Below, piece after piece: positions 10,503-18,362 of a stretch of DNA of 38,543 nucleotides (position 1 is its first letter; each line of letters begins with the position of its first letter). A program made the translations under genes and the position numbers. The notes below the pieces were generated by a model. That model saw only the letters and a program-made list of their open reading frames with translations. It was not told where the DNA came from and searched no databases. The stretch lies in assembly GCA_945873115.1 (NCBI GenBank), contig CAMCBT010000014.1:1-38543 (forward strand), in the 5' to 3' direction. The DNA comes from an uncultured Mitsuokella sp. (GTDB taxonomy: Bacteria; Bacillota; Negativicutes; Selenomonadales; Selenomonadaceae).

Positions 10503-11504
10503 TCAGGAATCGGCCTGAGCCCGGGCCGCCCCCGACAGGCAGCGGCGGAAATGGGTGCGGAGGCCCTCCACGCCGCCGACGATGCCCTTTGGCAGGCACA
10601 GGACGACGAGGACGAACAGGAGGCCGACGAAGTAGAGCCAGGCCCCCGGCATGGTCTCGCTGACCCCCGTCTTCAGGATGCTCACGAGGAAGGCCCCGAG
10701 CACTGCGCCGATGAGGGTGCCGCGGCCGCCGACGGCGACCCAGATGACCATCTCCACGGAGAAGGCGATGTCGAGCTCCTTCGGCGAGATGATGCCCGCA
10801 AAGGGCACGTAGGGTGCGCCGGCAAGGGCTGCGAGGGCTGCGGAAATGCAGAAGATGAAGGTCTTGTAGCGGCTTGCATCGTAGCCCGTGAAGTTCGTGC
10901 GGTTCTCCCCATCCCGTATGGCAATGAGAATTTTCCCCAGATCCCGGCTTATGAGCCAGGTGGAGCCGATATAGGCCAAGGCGAGGACAGCGACGGCGAG
11001 GTAGTAGAGCTTCACCATGTCAAGGGGTGCCGTCAGCGACATGCCGAAGTAGTCGGCAAAGCCCGTGATGCCATTGCTGCCGCCGGTGTAAGCCTGCATG
11101 CCGATGAATATGGTGACAAAGGCCCACGCAAGTGCCTGGGAGAGTATCGAAAAATACACGCCCTTGATGCGGTTGCGAAAAGTCATGAAGCCCAGGAGGA
11201 AGGCCAGCACCACCGGCACGAGGATGGCGAGGATGAGAGCCGCAGGCCCCGAGCGCAGGGGCTCCAAAAAGACTGGGAGCGCGTCGAGGCCGCCCGTCTT
11301 CATGAAGGCCGGCAGCACCGTGCCGAGGGACGCGAGCTTCAGGTGCATGGCGACGATGTAGGCACCAAGGCCGAAGAAGACCGCATGCCCGAGGCTCAGG
11401 ATTCCCGTGTAGCCCCAGATGAGGTCGATGCCGAGAGCCACGATGGCGTAACAGACGAACTTCGCCAAAAGCGTGAGCCGGAAGAGCGACAGCACGAAGG
11501 GCAT
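10503..11504 (-). CDS. urtC: Urea ABC transporter permease UrtC, N terminus interrupted upstream
   Basis: Second membrane subunit of the urea importer, LivM-like, with multiple hydrophobic segments and the family sequences AIVALGIDLIWGYTGILSLGHAVFFGLGAY, GGSNGITGFADYFG and IWVAVGGRGTLIGAVLGA (read here as motifs). The open frame from the ATG at 11504 gives 333 residues. However, the well-placed ribosome site (GGGAGGG) and ATG lie 75 bases upstream at 11579 in the same frame, and codon 12 of that longer reading is TGA. The annotated protein therefore probably starts inside the first membrane helix and depends on reinitiation without a clear ribosome site. It may be non-functional or weakly expressed, unless the TGA is a sequencing error. 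Confidence 0.8.
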   Translation of the reverse strand: MPFVLSLFRLTLLAKFVCYAIVALGIDLIWGYTGILSLGHAVFFGLGAYIVAMHLKLASLGTVLPAFMKTGGLDALPVFLEPLRSGPAALILAILVPVVLAFLLGFMTFRNRIKGVYFSILSQALAWAFVTIFIGMQAYTGGSNGITGFADYFGMSLTAPLDMVKLYYLAVAVLALAYIGSTWLISRDLGKILIAIRDGENRTNFTGYDASRYKTFIFCISAALAALAGAPYVPFAGIISPKELDIAFSVEMVIWVAVGGRGTLIGAVLGAFLVSILKTGVSETMPGAWLYFVGLLFVLVVLCLPKGIVGGVEGLRTHFRRCLSGAARAQADS

Positions 11505-11579
11505 GGCAATGAGTGCCGCCAGCAGCAGGAGGAAGGCGATGTTTCACCTATCCTGCAGAAAGAATCGAATCGCTTGCAT
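11505..11579 (-). other. Original 5' end of urtC with in-frame TGA codon
   Basis: ATG at 11579-11577 follows GGGAGGGAAATC, a strong ribosome site 18 bases after the urtB stop. It reads MQAIRFFLQDR, then TGA at 11546-11544, then NIAFLLLLAALIA directly into the MPFVLSLF start of the open urtC frame. In homologues a tryptophan commonly precedes such an (N)(I/L)AFLLLLAAL helix, so a TGG-to-TGA change is the simplest explanation. The rest of the gene is intact. Confidence 0.75.
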
Positions 11580-11597
11580 GATTTCCCTCCCTTTCCT

Positions 11598-12485
11598 TTA
11601 GTCCAGTGCCCGCGTGCGCAGGGCGAAGAGGCCCTGGGGCTTCTTCTGCAGGAAGAGGACCACGAGGAAGAGCACGGCGGCCTTTGCGATGGAGGCCGTG
11701 GCCACCCACTCGAGCACCGTCCCCGCCACGCCGATGAGCACCGCACCGGCAATCGTGCCGATGAGCTTTCCGACGCCGCCGAGGACGACCACCATGAAGG
11801 TGTCGACGATGTAGCTCGTGCCGAGCGTCGGCCCGATGGAGCCCAGGAGCGTCAGGGCGCAGCCCGCCACGCCGGCGAGGCCGGAGCCGAGGGCGAACGT
11901 CATGCAGTCGATGCGCTTCGTGCGGATGCCGAGGCAGGCCGCCATCTCCCTATTTTGGATGCAGGCGCGCATCCGGCGGCCGAACTCCGTCTTGTAGAGG
12001 ATGGCTAGGACGAGGGCGAGGGCCGCCCCCACCAGGAGCAGGATAAAGAGCCGCTTGTAGGACATGGTGACGCCCAAAAGCTCGAGGCTGCCGCCGAGAA
12101 AGGCCGGTGCCACCACATTGACATTCGGTGCGCCGAAGATGCTCCGGGCCAGCTGCTGGAGAATGAGGCTCACGCCCCAGGTCGCCAGCAGGCTGTCCGT
12201 CGCCCGACCGTACAGCCGGCGGATGACGAGCACCTCCAGGGCGACTCCGAAGAGGGCCGCCACCAGGAAGGCGAGGACGATGGAGACAAAGAAGTAGGCA
12301 TCGCCGAGGACGCTGCCCAGAGCCTTCTGAACCACGTAGGTGGTGTAGGCCCCCACCATGATGAATTCGCCATGGGCCATGTTGATGATGCCCATGAGGC
12401 CGAAGGTGATAGCGAGCCCGAGGGCCGCCAGGAGGAGAATCGAGGAAAGGCTTATGCCATTAAAGAGTATTGTCAGTGCATCCAT
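11598..12485 (-). CDS. urtB: Urea ABC transporter permease UrtB
   Basis: LivH-like membrane subunit of the urea importer, 295 residues with about eight hydrophobic segments. Family sequences include GLAITFGLMGIINMAHGEFIMVGAY near the N terminus, WGVSLILQQLARSIFG, and the PTLGTSYIVDTFMVVVLGGVGKL region near the C terminus (given as motifs). The ATG at 12485 is chosen over an upstream TTG at 12509; GAGAG precedes it, and it is 10 bases after the urtA stop. Confidence 0.94.
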   Translation of the reverse strand: MDALTILFNGISLSSILLLAALGLAITFGLMGIINMAHGEFIMVGAYTTYVVQKALGSVLGDAYFFVSIVLAFLVAALFGVALEVLVIRRLYGRATDSLLATWGVSLILQQLARSIFGAPNVNVVAPAFLGGSLELLGVTMSYKRLFILLLVGAALALVLAILYKTEFGRRMRACIQNREMAACLGIRTKRIDCMTFALGSGLAGVAGCALTLLGSIGPTLGTSYIVDTFMVVVLGGVGKLIGTIAGAVLIGVAGTVLEWVATASIAKAAVLFLVVLFLQKKPQGLFALRTRALD

Positions 12486-12495
12486 ATGTATTCTC

Positions 12496-13725
12496 TCATT
12501 CCGAGGCAAGGCCCTTCGCCCACTCGTAGGTGGCGAGGAAGGGATCCGGCTTGATGGGTTCCGTCACGGAGACTTCGTCGATGAGGCCATTTGCATTGAC
12601 CTTGCCGATGCGGACGCGCTTGTAGAGGTGCTGGTTCTCCCCATCGATCTTGACATCGCCCTCCGGCGCGTCAAAGGCGATGTCAGCTGCTGCCTTGCGC
12701 ACGGCCTCCACATCGAAGGAGCCTGCCTTCTCCACGGCCGCCTTCCAGAGATAGACCGCATCGTAGGCCGCCTCGATGGGGTCGTCCGTCACCCGATCCT
12801 CCCCGTAGACCTTCTTGTAGGCGGCGACGAATTTCTCATTGGCAGGTGTCGCCGTCGTCTCATAGTAGTTCCAGGAGACCAGGTCGCCGACGATGTTCTG
12901 GGCGCCGATGCCCTTGACCTCTTCCTCTGCGATGCTGAAGCTCATGACGGAAATCGTGTCTGCCGAGATGCCCGCATCCTTGAGCTGCTTGAAGAAGGCC
13001 ACGTTGGAGTCGCCGTTCAGCGTGTTGACGATGACATCCGGCTTTGCGGCGCGAATCTTGCTGATGATGGTCGCGTAGTCCGTGTGCCCCATGGGCGTGT
13101 ACTCCTCGCCGACGCACTCACCGCCAGAGGCCGCTAGCTGGGCTTTCACGATGCGGTTCGCCGTCTGGGGGAAGACGTAGTCGCTGCCCACCAGGAACAT
13201 CTTTTTCTTGCCCGCCTTCAGGAGGAAGTCGATGGCCGGGACGATCTGCTGGTTCGGCGCAGCGCCCATGTACATGATGTTCTTCGAGGCCTCCATGCCC
13301 TCATACTGGACAGGATACCAGAGAAGCCCGTTTGCACTTTCCACCACAGGCTTCACCGCCTTGCGGGAGGCCGAGGTCCAGCAGCCGAAGACGGTTGCGA
13401 CCCGATCTCTCTGGAAGAGCTTTTTCGCCTTCTCCGCGAAGATCTGCGGGTCGGAGGCGCCGTCCTCCTCGACGATTTCTATTTTCTTCCCGAGGACGCC
13501 GCCGGAGGCGTTTATCTCATCGATGGCCAGCTTCTCCGCATCCCGCACGGAGGTCTCGCTGATGGCCATGGTGCCGCTCAGGGAGTGGAGAAGTCCCACC
13601 TTCACCGTGTCGCCCGATACGGCGTTGCCGCCGCCCCCAAGGGCGCTGTCGCCGCCGCAGCCGGCGGTCATCAGCCCGAAAGCAAGTACCGAGGCGGTAA
13701 GAAGACCCTTCGCAAATCGCTTCAT
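12496..13725 (-). CDS. urtA: Urea ABC transporter substrate-binding lipoprotein UrtA
   Basis: High-affinity urea-binding lipoprotein of 409 residues. The N terminus [19 protein letters not shown] is a signal peptide followed by the lipobox TAGC, so the mature protein is anchored to membrane lipid through its first cysteine. The rest matches the Leu/Ile/Val-type periplasmic binding fold of UrtA, with [47 protein letters not shown] and [13 protein letters not shown] as recognisable urea-specific sequences. AGAGGG lies before the ATG. It is the first gene of a 12-gene unit and has a 110-base leader with an attenuator. Confidence 0.95.
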   Translation of the reverse strand: MKRFAKGLLTASVLAFGLMTAGCGGDSALGGGGNAVSGDTVKVGLLHSLSGTMAISETSVRDAEKLAIDEINASGGVLGKKIEIVEEDGASDPQIFAEKAKKLFQRDRVATVFGCWTSASRKAVKPVVESANGLLWYPVQYEGMEASKNIMYMGAAPNQQIVPAIDFLLKAGKKKMFLVGSDYVFPQTANRIVKAQLAASGGECVGEEYTPMGHTDYATIISKIRAAKPDVIVNTLNGDSNVAFFKQLKDAGISADTISVMSFSIAEEEVKGIGAQNIVGDLVSWNYYETTATPANEKFVAAYKKVYGEDRVTDDPIEAAYDAVYLWKAAVEKAGSFDVEAVRKAAADIAFDAPEGDVKIDGENQHLYKRVRIGKVNANGLIDEVSVTEPIKPDPFLATYEWAKGLASE

Positions 13726-13780
13726 CGTGTATCCCTCTTTCTATGCAAGACACGTGTTTCCACGAATACCTTTTGGAAAC

Positions 13781-13830
13781 GAAAACGAGACCCGTGGGCA
13801 GGTACCATGCCCACGAGCCTCGTTGCTCGT
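13781..13830 (-). promoter_or_regulatory. Leader terminator with mutually exclusive 5' hairpin (attenuator) upstream of urtA
   Basis: On the minus strand a 16-bp stem (arms 13823-13808 and 13800-13785, two G-U pairs, 7-nt loop) is followed by TTTTCGTTT, a strong intrinsic terminator lying between the promoter and the urtA start. Its 5' arm is shared with a 6-bp hairpin ACGAGC-AACGAG-GCTCGT (13830-13813), so both cannot form at once. The hexaloop AACGAG has A at position 1 and G at position 4, the pattern described for ANTAR-protein RNA targets. A second weaker inverted repeat, GTTTCC/GGAAAC (13780-13756), follows. Regulation by an ANTAR or other antiterminator is inference; only one such hairpin is seen, whereas ANTAR targets usually have two. 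Confidence 0.65.
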
Positions 13831-13837
13831 ATGTGTG

Positions 13838-13859
13838 ACATTTTAGTGCAGTAAAATGT
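13838..13859. promoter_or_regulatory. Perfect dyad overlapping the urt promoter
   Basis: ACATTTTA-N6-TAAAATGT is a perfect 8-bp inverted repeat with six bases between the arms. It covers the -10 box and part of the spacer of the urt promoter, so a dimeric regulator bound here would block or remodel initiation. If transcription enters from the kor operon, the same sequence would form an RNA hairpin with a 6-nt loop just before the 5' hairpin of the attenuator. It does not match the TnrA/GlnR box. Confidence 0.5.
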
Positions 13860-13868
13860 GTTTGTCAA
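13840..13868 (-). promoter_or_regulatory. Sigma-70-type promoter of the urt-ure unit
   Basis: TTGACA (13868-13863), a 17-base spacer and TAAAAT (13845-13840) on the minus strand. Initiation about seven bases on would put the 5' end at roughly 13834, only a few bases before the leader hairpin. This is the only good promoter seen for the 12 downstream genes. Confidence 0.85.
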
Positions 13869-13910
13869 TAAGCTGCAACTATGTATACATGAATACGTAA
13901 TAATCCAGCA

Positions 13911-14204
13911 TTACCTCAATACCTGAAGTGCTTCGCCGATATCGCTTTCGATGCGGATGGCTTGGGACTCTATGGCTTCGGGGATGTAGGTGCTCTGCAT
14001 ATTGATGGTTGCAAAACATACGTTCTTATTTTTCTTTGTCAGCTCCTCCGTGTCCTCCACCTCCACGACGCCCTTCTCACGGAGCTCCTCCGCCAGATAC
14101 TCCCACTCGACGGTGAGGTACTCCGCCGAGGCTTCCTTTGGCGGGCGGATAGTATCATAGCAGGCTGCATGTCCTTTGTGAAGCAGGCACTTTTCGGTAA
14201 CCAC
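13911..14204 (-). CDS. Hypothetical protein, last gene of the kor unit
   Basis: I do not recognise this 97-residue protein. It begins with GTG at 14204 preceded by GGGG four bases upstream; an in-frame stop lies 30 bases earlier, so little extension is possible. It is charged, has three cysteines and no membrane segment or signal peptide. Its second half (lysine/asparagine rich, then NMQSTYIPEAIESQAIRI) uses more A+T codons than neighbouring genes. It lies 34 bases after korC in the same direction and ends 43 bases before the urt -35 box. It could be a real small protein of unknown function or a fragment; the rival frames show no better candidate. Confidence 0.5.
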   Translation of the reverse strand: MVTEKCLLHKGHAACYDTIRPPKEASAEYLTVEWEYLAEELREKGVVEVEDTEELTKKNKNVCFATINMQSTYIPEAIESQAIRIESDIGEALQVLR

Positions 14205-14238
14205 TGCCCCATCGACAATTCGATTGCATTTCTATAGG

Positions 14239-14763
14239 TTATTTTGCGGCCTCATAGCCGATGCGGAGAGCCTTTTCGTTGGCCTCCACCGTATGGGGCG
14301 GGACGCGCTTTGCCACGCAGTCCTTCACCGTGTCGAGGCTCACGAGGCCCGTGAGCCGGACGATGGCCCCGAGGGCCACGATGTTGGCGAAGAGGGGCTT
14401 TCCCACCTGCTCGATGGCGAGCTTCGTGATGGGGATTCTTCTCGTATTGGAAAAGTTCGGGGGATTTGGCACCAGCTCCTCATCGAGGAGCAGTAATCCC
14501 TCCGGCGACAAATCCTTGTAGTATTTATCTGCCGCCTTCTGGGTCATGGCCAGGACGAAGTCTGGGTGCTCCACATGGGGATGGTAGATGGTCTCGTCCG
14601 AGAGGATGACCTCCGCCTTTGCGGCGCCGCCCCTAGCCTCCGGGCCGTAGGACTGGGACTGGCAGACCTCCCGGCCCTCGAGAGCCGCAGCCTCGCCCAG
14701 GAGCACCGCCGCCGTGATGACCCCCTGGCCGCCGGATCCAGAGAAACGCAATTCCTTTTTCAT
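14239..14763 (-). CDS. korC: 2-oxoacid:ferredoxin oxidoreductase, gamma subunit
   Basis: A 174-residue gamma subunit, recognised by RFSGSGGQGVITAA at the N terminus and QSQSYGPEARGGAAKAEV, both conserved in gamma subunits of ferredoxin oxidoreductases, followed by IVALGAIVRLTG. With KorA, KorB and KorD it should oxidatively decarboxylate a 2-oxoacid to acyl-CoA using ferredoxin, or run in reverse. The ATG overlaps the korB stop by 4 bases. Confidence 0.92.
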   Translation of the reverse strand: MKKELRFSGSGGQGVITAAVLLGEAAALEGREVCQSQSYGPEARGGAAKAEVILSDETIYHPHVEHPDFVLAMTQKAADKYYKDLSPEGLLLLDEELVPNPPNFSNTRRIPITKLAIEQVGKPLFANIVALGAIVRLTGLVSLDTVKDCVAKRVPPHTVEANEKALRIGYEAAK

Positions 14764-15581
14764 CGCACACCTCCTGCCCGATCCACGAGCTCCTCGTAGG
14801 ACGTATTGAAGTCCTCCACCTCCCGCTTCAGGAAGCAGCCGATGGGGAATTTCCCCTGCCGCTTATCAGCCGGGAGCTTCTCCCAGGCGGAAAGCATGAC
14901 AGCGCTATCTCGCATGTGCTTCATCATGTCGGCGCCGCTTCCCAGCCGGTTTTTCCGCCCGTAGGCCGTGGGGCACTGGACGTAGGCCTCGATGAAGGAG
15001 AAGCCCTTGTTATCGATGCCTTCTCCGATGAGCTTTGCCAGGTGACGCACATGGTAGGCGGTGGAGCGGCCCACGTAGGTGGCGCCTGCCGCCATGGCAA
15101 TGTGGCAGGCATCGAAGGGGCGGACGCTCGTGCCGTAAGGTGCCGTGGTGGTCAGCCGGTCAAGGGGTGTCGTGGGGGAGCCCTGGCCGCCGGTCATGCC
15201 GTAAATCTCATTGTTGAACATGATGACGGTCAGGTCCACATTGCGCCGGCAGCCGTGGATGAAATGATTGCCGCCGATGGCGGTGCAGTCCCCGTCGCCG
15301 GTGATGACGATGACGTGGAGCCGCGGGTTCGCCAGCTTAATGCCCGTGGCAAAGGGGATGGCTCGGCCATGGGCCGTGTGGAGTGTATCGAAATCCATGT
15401 AGCCCGAGGCCCTCGACGAGCAGCCGATGCCGGAGACGATGACCGTCTCGTCCTGTGGGAGGCCCTTTTCCTCGATGGCCATGACGATGGCCTTCATGGC
15501 AAGGCCGTTGCCGCAGCCGGGGCACCAGATATGTGGGAGGCGCCCCTCCCGGAAATACTTTTCGTAGCTTCTCTCCATCAT
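14760..15581 (-). CDS. korB: 2-oxoacid:ferredoxin oxidoreductase, beta subunit (TPP-binding)
   Basis: A 273-residue thiamine-diphosphate subunit. CPGCGNG at residues 20-26 gives two iron-sulfur cluster ligands; the TPP/Mg motif GDGDCTAIGGNHFIHGCRRN is followed by NNEIYGMTGGQ. The sequence ends near residue 273 without an extra cluster domain. Reading frame overlaps korA by 4 bases upstream and korC by 4 bases downstream, a tightly coupled complex. The substrate could be 2-oxoglutarate or branched-chain 2-oxoacids; the sequence alone does not decide. Confidence 0.93.
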   Translation of the reverse strand: MMERSYEKYFREGRLPHIWCPGCGNGLAMKAIVMAIEEKGLPQDETVIVSGIGCSSRASGYMDFDTLHTAHGRAIPFATGIKLANPRLHVIVITGDGDCTAIGGNHFIHGCRRNVDLTVIMFNNEIYGMTGGQGSPTTPLDRLTTTAPYGTSVRPFDACHIAMAAGATYVGRSTAYHVRHLAKLIGEGIDNKGFSFIEAYVQCPTAYGRKNRLGSGADMMKHMRDSAVMLSAWEKLPADKRQGKFPIGCFLKREVEDFNTSYEELVDRAGGVR

Positions 15582-16717
15582 GCATCCCTCCCTGCCAGCT
15601 TCCTGATGTTTGCGAGAATCTCTGCCGGCGTCAGTGAGGTCATATCGTACTTGCCGCAGAGCTCGACCCGGGCCTTCCCATGGACGGCCCGGTCTACCTC
15701 CCGGACGAGCTGGCCATAGCTGAGCTCCGCCACGAGGATGGAGTCCACCCGCTCCGCCAGACGCAGAAGTGCCGCGTCCGCAAAGGGCCAGACGGTGATG
15801 AGGCGGAGAAGCCCCACGGGGATGCCCTCTTTGCGTGCCTCTCGCACCGCCTCGTAGGCCGTGCGGGCCGTGCCCCCCATGGCCACGACAGCAAACCTTG
15901 CGTCCTCCAGGAAGGACTCCTCCACATGGATGATTTCCTCCCCCACCCGCTCGATTTTTTTGTGAAGACGACGGATGTCGTCGCGGGTCACCGTAGGGCT
16001 GCCGGCGGGGAAGCCCGTGCCGTCATGGATGAGGCCCGTCACATGGATGTGGTAGCCCTGGCCGAAGTCCGCCGTGTCCGGCACCCCATCCGAGGCCGGC
16101 CTGTAGGGCTCATAGCCCTCGGCCCGGCTCTCGTGGGGCCTCCTGCGGGGATAGACCTCGACGCTCTCGGGCAGCTCCACCCTTTCGCGGAGGTGGCCCA
16201 CCATCTCGTCCATCAGCAGGATGACCGGCGTGCGGAATCGCTCGCTGTAGTTCACCGCCCGCACCGTGAGATCAAAGGTCTCCCGGACGCTCCAGGGGGA
16301 CAGCGCGATGACGGGATGATCCCCGTGGGTGCCCCAGCGCACCTGCATGATATCCCCCTGGGAGGGCGCCGTGGGCTGGCCCGTGGAGGGGCCCACCCGC
16401 TGCACATCCACCAGCACACAGGGAATCTCCGCGCAGGCCCCGTAGCCGATGAGCTCCTGCTTCAGGGAAAAGCCAGGGCCCGAGGTGGCATCCATGGCCT
16501 TCGCCCCCGCAAGCGATGCCCCGAGTACCGCGCCGAAGCTTGCAATCTCGTCTTCCATCTGGAGGAAGGTTCCATCCTTCTTCGGCAAAAGCTTCGCCAT
16601 GGACTCGGCAATCTCCGTGGAGGGGGTGATGGGATAGCCCGCGAAGAAATTCACACCGGCAGCTATCGCTCCCTCGGCGCAGGCCTCATTGCCCTGCATC
16701 AGTCTTGCCTTGCTCAT
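15578..16717 (-). CDS. korA: 2-oxoacid:ferredoxin oxidoreductase, alpha subunit (KorA/VorB type)
   Basis: A 379-residue alpha subunit with GNEACAEGAIAAG, FFAGYPITPSTEIAE, QMEDEIASFGAVLGAS and ATSGPGFSLKQE, the conserved pyrimidine-domain motifs, and QRVGPSTGQPT. Close homologues are often labelled 3-methyl-2-oxobutanoate dehydrogenase subunit VorB or 2-oxoglutarate synthase alpha, so the acid used is open. The ATG overlaps the ferredoxin gene stop by 4 bases. No gamma domain is fused; that is the separate downstream gene. Confidence 0.92.
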   Translation of the reverse strand: MSKARLMQGNEACAEGAIAAGVNFFAGYPITPSTEIAESMAKLLPKKDGTFLQMEDEIASFGAVLGASLAGAKAMDATSGPGFSLKQELIGYGACAEIPCVLVDVQRVGPSTGQPTAPSQGDIMQVRWGTHGDHPVIALSPWSVRETFDLTVRAVNYSERFRTPVILLMDEMVGHLRERVELPESVEVYPRRRPHESRAEGYEPYRPASDGVPDTADFGQGYHIHVTGLIHDGTGFPAGSPTVTRDDIRRLHKKIERVGEEIIHVEESFLEDARFAVVAMGGTARTAYEAVREARKEGIPVGLLRLITVWPFADAALLRLAERVDSILVAELSYGQLVREVDRAVHGKARVELCGKYDMTSLTPAEILANIRKLAGRDA

Positions 16718-16920
16718 TTCGCCGCCTCCCTGTCCATCTTATCCACAAAAATCGCAAAGTCCGGGCAGAGGAGCTCGCACTGTCCGCAGCCGATGCAGTC
16801 CTCGGGCCGGACTGCATGGACCTTCGACAGCGCATCCACCTCCAGGACGTTTTTCGGGCAGAAGGCCACACAGATGCCACAGCCCTTGCAGCGCTCCTCC
16901 CGAATGGTAAATACGCTCAT
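16714..16920 (-). CDS. korD: 2x[4Fe-4S] ferredoxin-like subunit of the 2-oxoacid oxidoreductase
   Basis: A 68-residue protein with two complete cluster motifs, CKGCGICVAFCP and CIGCGQCELLCP. As the first gene of the operon and overlapping korA by 4 bases, it is the delta subunit that carries electrons out of the KorABC core to ferredoxin. GGAGAGG precedes the ATG. Confidence 0.93.
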   Translation of the reverse strand: MSVFTIREERCKGCGICVAFCPKNVLEVDALSKVHAVRPEDCIGCGQCELLCPDFAIFVDKMDREAAK

Positions 16921-17000
16921 GGTACCTCTCCTTGCTATGGATTTCCGGTATGGAATCCATCCCTAAAATATATAACACATATTCGCCTTTCTATTTCCCT

Positions 17001-17029
17001 ATCATACCAGATTAGCAAGATGTTTTCTA
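17001..17029 (-). promoter_or_regulatory. Extended -10 promoter of the kor operon
   Basis: On the minus strand TAGAAA (17029-17024), 17 bases, then TATGAT (17006-17001) preceded by TGG, an extended -10. The roughly 80-base leader contains an imperfect inverted repeat ATGGATT/AATCCAT (around 16936-16959), of unknown role. Confidence 0.65.
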
Positions 17030-17078
17030 TAATTATGCAAAAAATTCATAGTATTGTGGAGATTATTTTCTATTATTT

Positions 17079-17107
17079 TTGCATGATTCACTATTTTGTG
17101 ATAGTAT
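17079..17107 (+). promoter_or_regulatory. Promoter of the alcohol dehydrogenase gene
   Basis: TTGCAT (17079-17084), 17 bases, TAGTAT (17102-17107), with TGA just before the -10. The spacer carries TCAC-N6-GTGA, a short dyad that could bind a regulator. The divergent kor promoter lies about 50 bases away. Confidence 0.7.
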
Positions 17108-17143
17108 AGAGCATAATAGTTCGACTATAAAGGGGGATTTCCT

Positions 17144-18328
17144 ATGCAAAGCTTTACGTATCAATGTCCGACAAAGATCCTTTTCGGCCCGAGGGCCGAG
17201 GATAAGGTAGCCGAGGAGCTCAAGACCTACGGTGCCAAGAGCATCCTCTTGGTCTACGGCGGAGAGAGCGCGAAAAGATCCGGCCTGCTGCCGAAAATCG
17301 AGCGGCAGCTGACGGAGGCCGGCCTCACGTTCCAGGTCATCGGCGGCGTGAAGCCGAATCCCCGCCTCTCCCTCATCCGGGAAGGGGTCCGCACTGCCAT
17401 CTCCGCCCACTCGGACTTCATCCTCGCCATCGGCGGCGGCAGTGTCATCGACACGGCGAAGGCCATCGCCCACGGTGCGGCGAACCCGGATACGGATGTA
17501 TGGGATTTCTGGACAGGCCGGAAGCCCCTTGTAAAATCCACGCCGATAGGCTCCGTGCTGACGCTTTCCGCCGCCGGCAGCGAGACGAGCGACTCCGCCG
17601 TCATCACGGATGAGGAGACCCATCGGAAGCTGGGTCTCAACACACCCTTTAATAGGCCGGCCCTCGCCTTTATGAATCCCGAGCTCACCTACACGGTGCC
17701 GAAGAAGCAGCTCGTGGCCGGTGCCTGCGACATCCTCATGCACACCCTTGAACGGTATTTCACCAGCATAAAGGCCCAGAATCTCCTGACAGACCGGGTG
17801 GCCGAGTCCCTCATCAAGACGGTCATGGAATCGGTGAAGGTCGCCATCAAGGACCAGCAGGACTATGACGCCATGAGCGAAATCATGTGGGCAGGAAGCG
17901 TCTCCCACACGAACTTCACGGAGCTGGGAAGGAAGAAGGACTTCTCCTGCCATAAGCTCGGCCATGAGCTCTCCGCCATGTTCGACTCCACCCACGGGGA
18001 GACGCTGACGGCCGTCTGGCCCTCCTGGGCAAGATACGTCTACCAGGATGACATCTCCCGCTTCGCCCACTTTGCAAAGGCGGTATTTGGCCTCGAGGGC
18101 GGCGGGGAGAAGGAGCTCGCCGAAAAGGGCATCGCCGCCATGACAGACTTCTTCCGCTCCGTGGAGATGCCCGTCACCATCCCGGAGCTCCTGGGCCGAG
18201 CCCTGACGCCGGAGGAGCTCGAAAAGCTTGCGGACCTCGGCACCGCCGGCGATACAAAGAAGCTGGGCGACTTCCACCCCCTGGGAAAGAAGGAGGCCCT
18301 GGATATCTACACCCTTGCCAATAAATGA
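17144..18328 (+). CDS. Iron-containing alcohol dehydrogenase (butanol dehydrogenase/YqhD type)
   Basis: A 394-residue group III alcohol dehydrogenase, predicted to reduce aldehydes with NADPH. The nucleotide loop GGGSVIDTAKAIAHG and the metal-binding residues are present: Asp in CDILMHTLE and two His in CHKLGHELSAMFDSTHG. The overall pattern (SAAGSETSDSAVITDEE, WPSWARY) is that of BdhA/YqhD proteins rather than the AdhE or 1,3-propanediol types. AGGGGG lies seven bases before the ATG at 17144. It is a single-gene unit on the + strand with its own promoter, ending before a hairpin shared with the convergent murA. Substrate cannot be fixed from sequence. Confidence 0.93.
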   Translation: MQSFTYQCPTKILFGPRAEDKVAEELKTYGAKSILLVYGGESAKRSGLLPKIERQLTEAGLTFQVIGGVKPNPRLSLIREGVRTAISAHSDFILAIGGGSVIDTAKAIAHGAANPDTDVWDFWTGRKPLVKSTPIGSVLTLSAAGSETSDSAVITDEETHRKLGLNTPFNRPALAFMNPELTYTVPKKQLVAGACDILMHTLERYFTSIKAQNLLTDRVAESLIKTVMESVKVAIKDQQDYDAMSEIMWAGSVSHTNFTELGRKKDFSCHKLGHELSAMFDSTHGETLTAVWPSWARYVYQDDISRFAHFAKAVFGLEGGGEKELAEKGIAAMTDFFRSVEMPVTIPELLGRALTPEELEKLADLGTAGDTKKLGDFHPLGKKEALDIYTLANK

Positions 18329-18362
18329 AAATCGTCCCTTTGTCTTATATCAGCTTTCTCGC

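Noticed and set aside
11544-11546. TGA of urtC as a recoded selenocysteine or tryptophan codon
   Set aside because: No SECIS-like stem-loop was seen just after it, and TGA is used as a normal stop by several genes in the window, so a nonsense change or sequence error is more likely.
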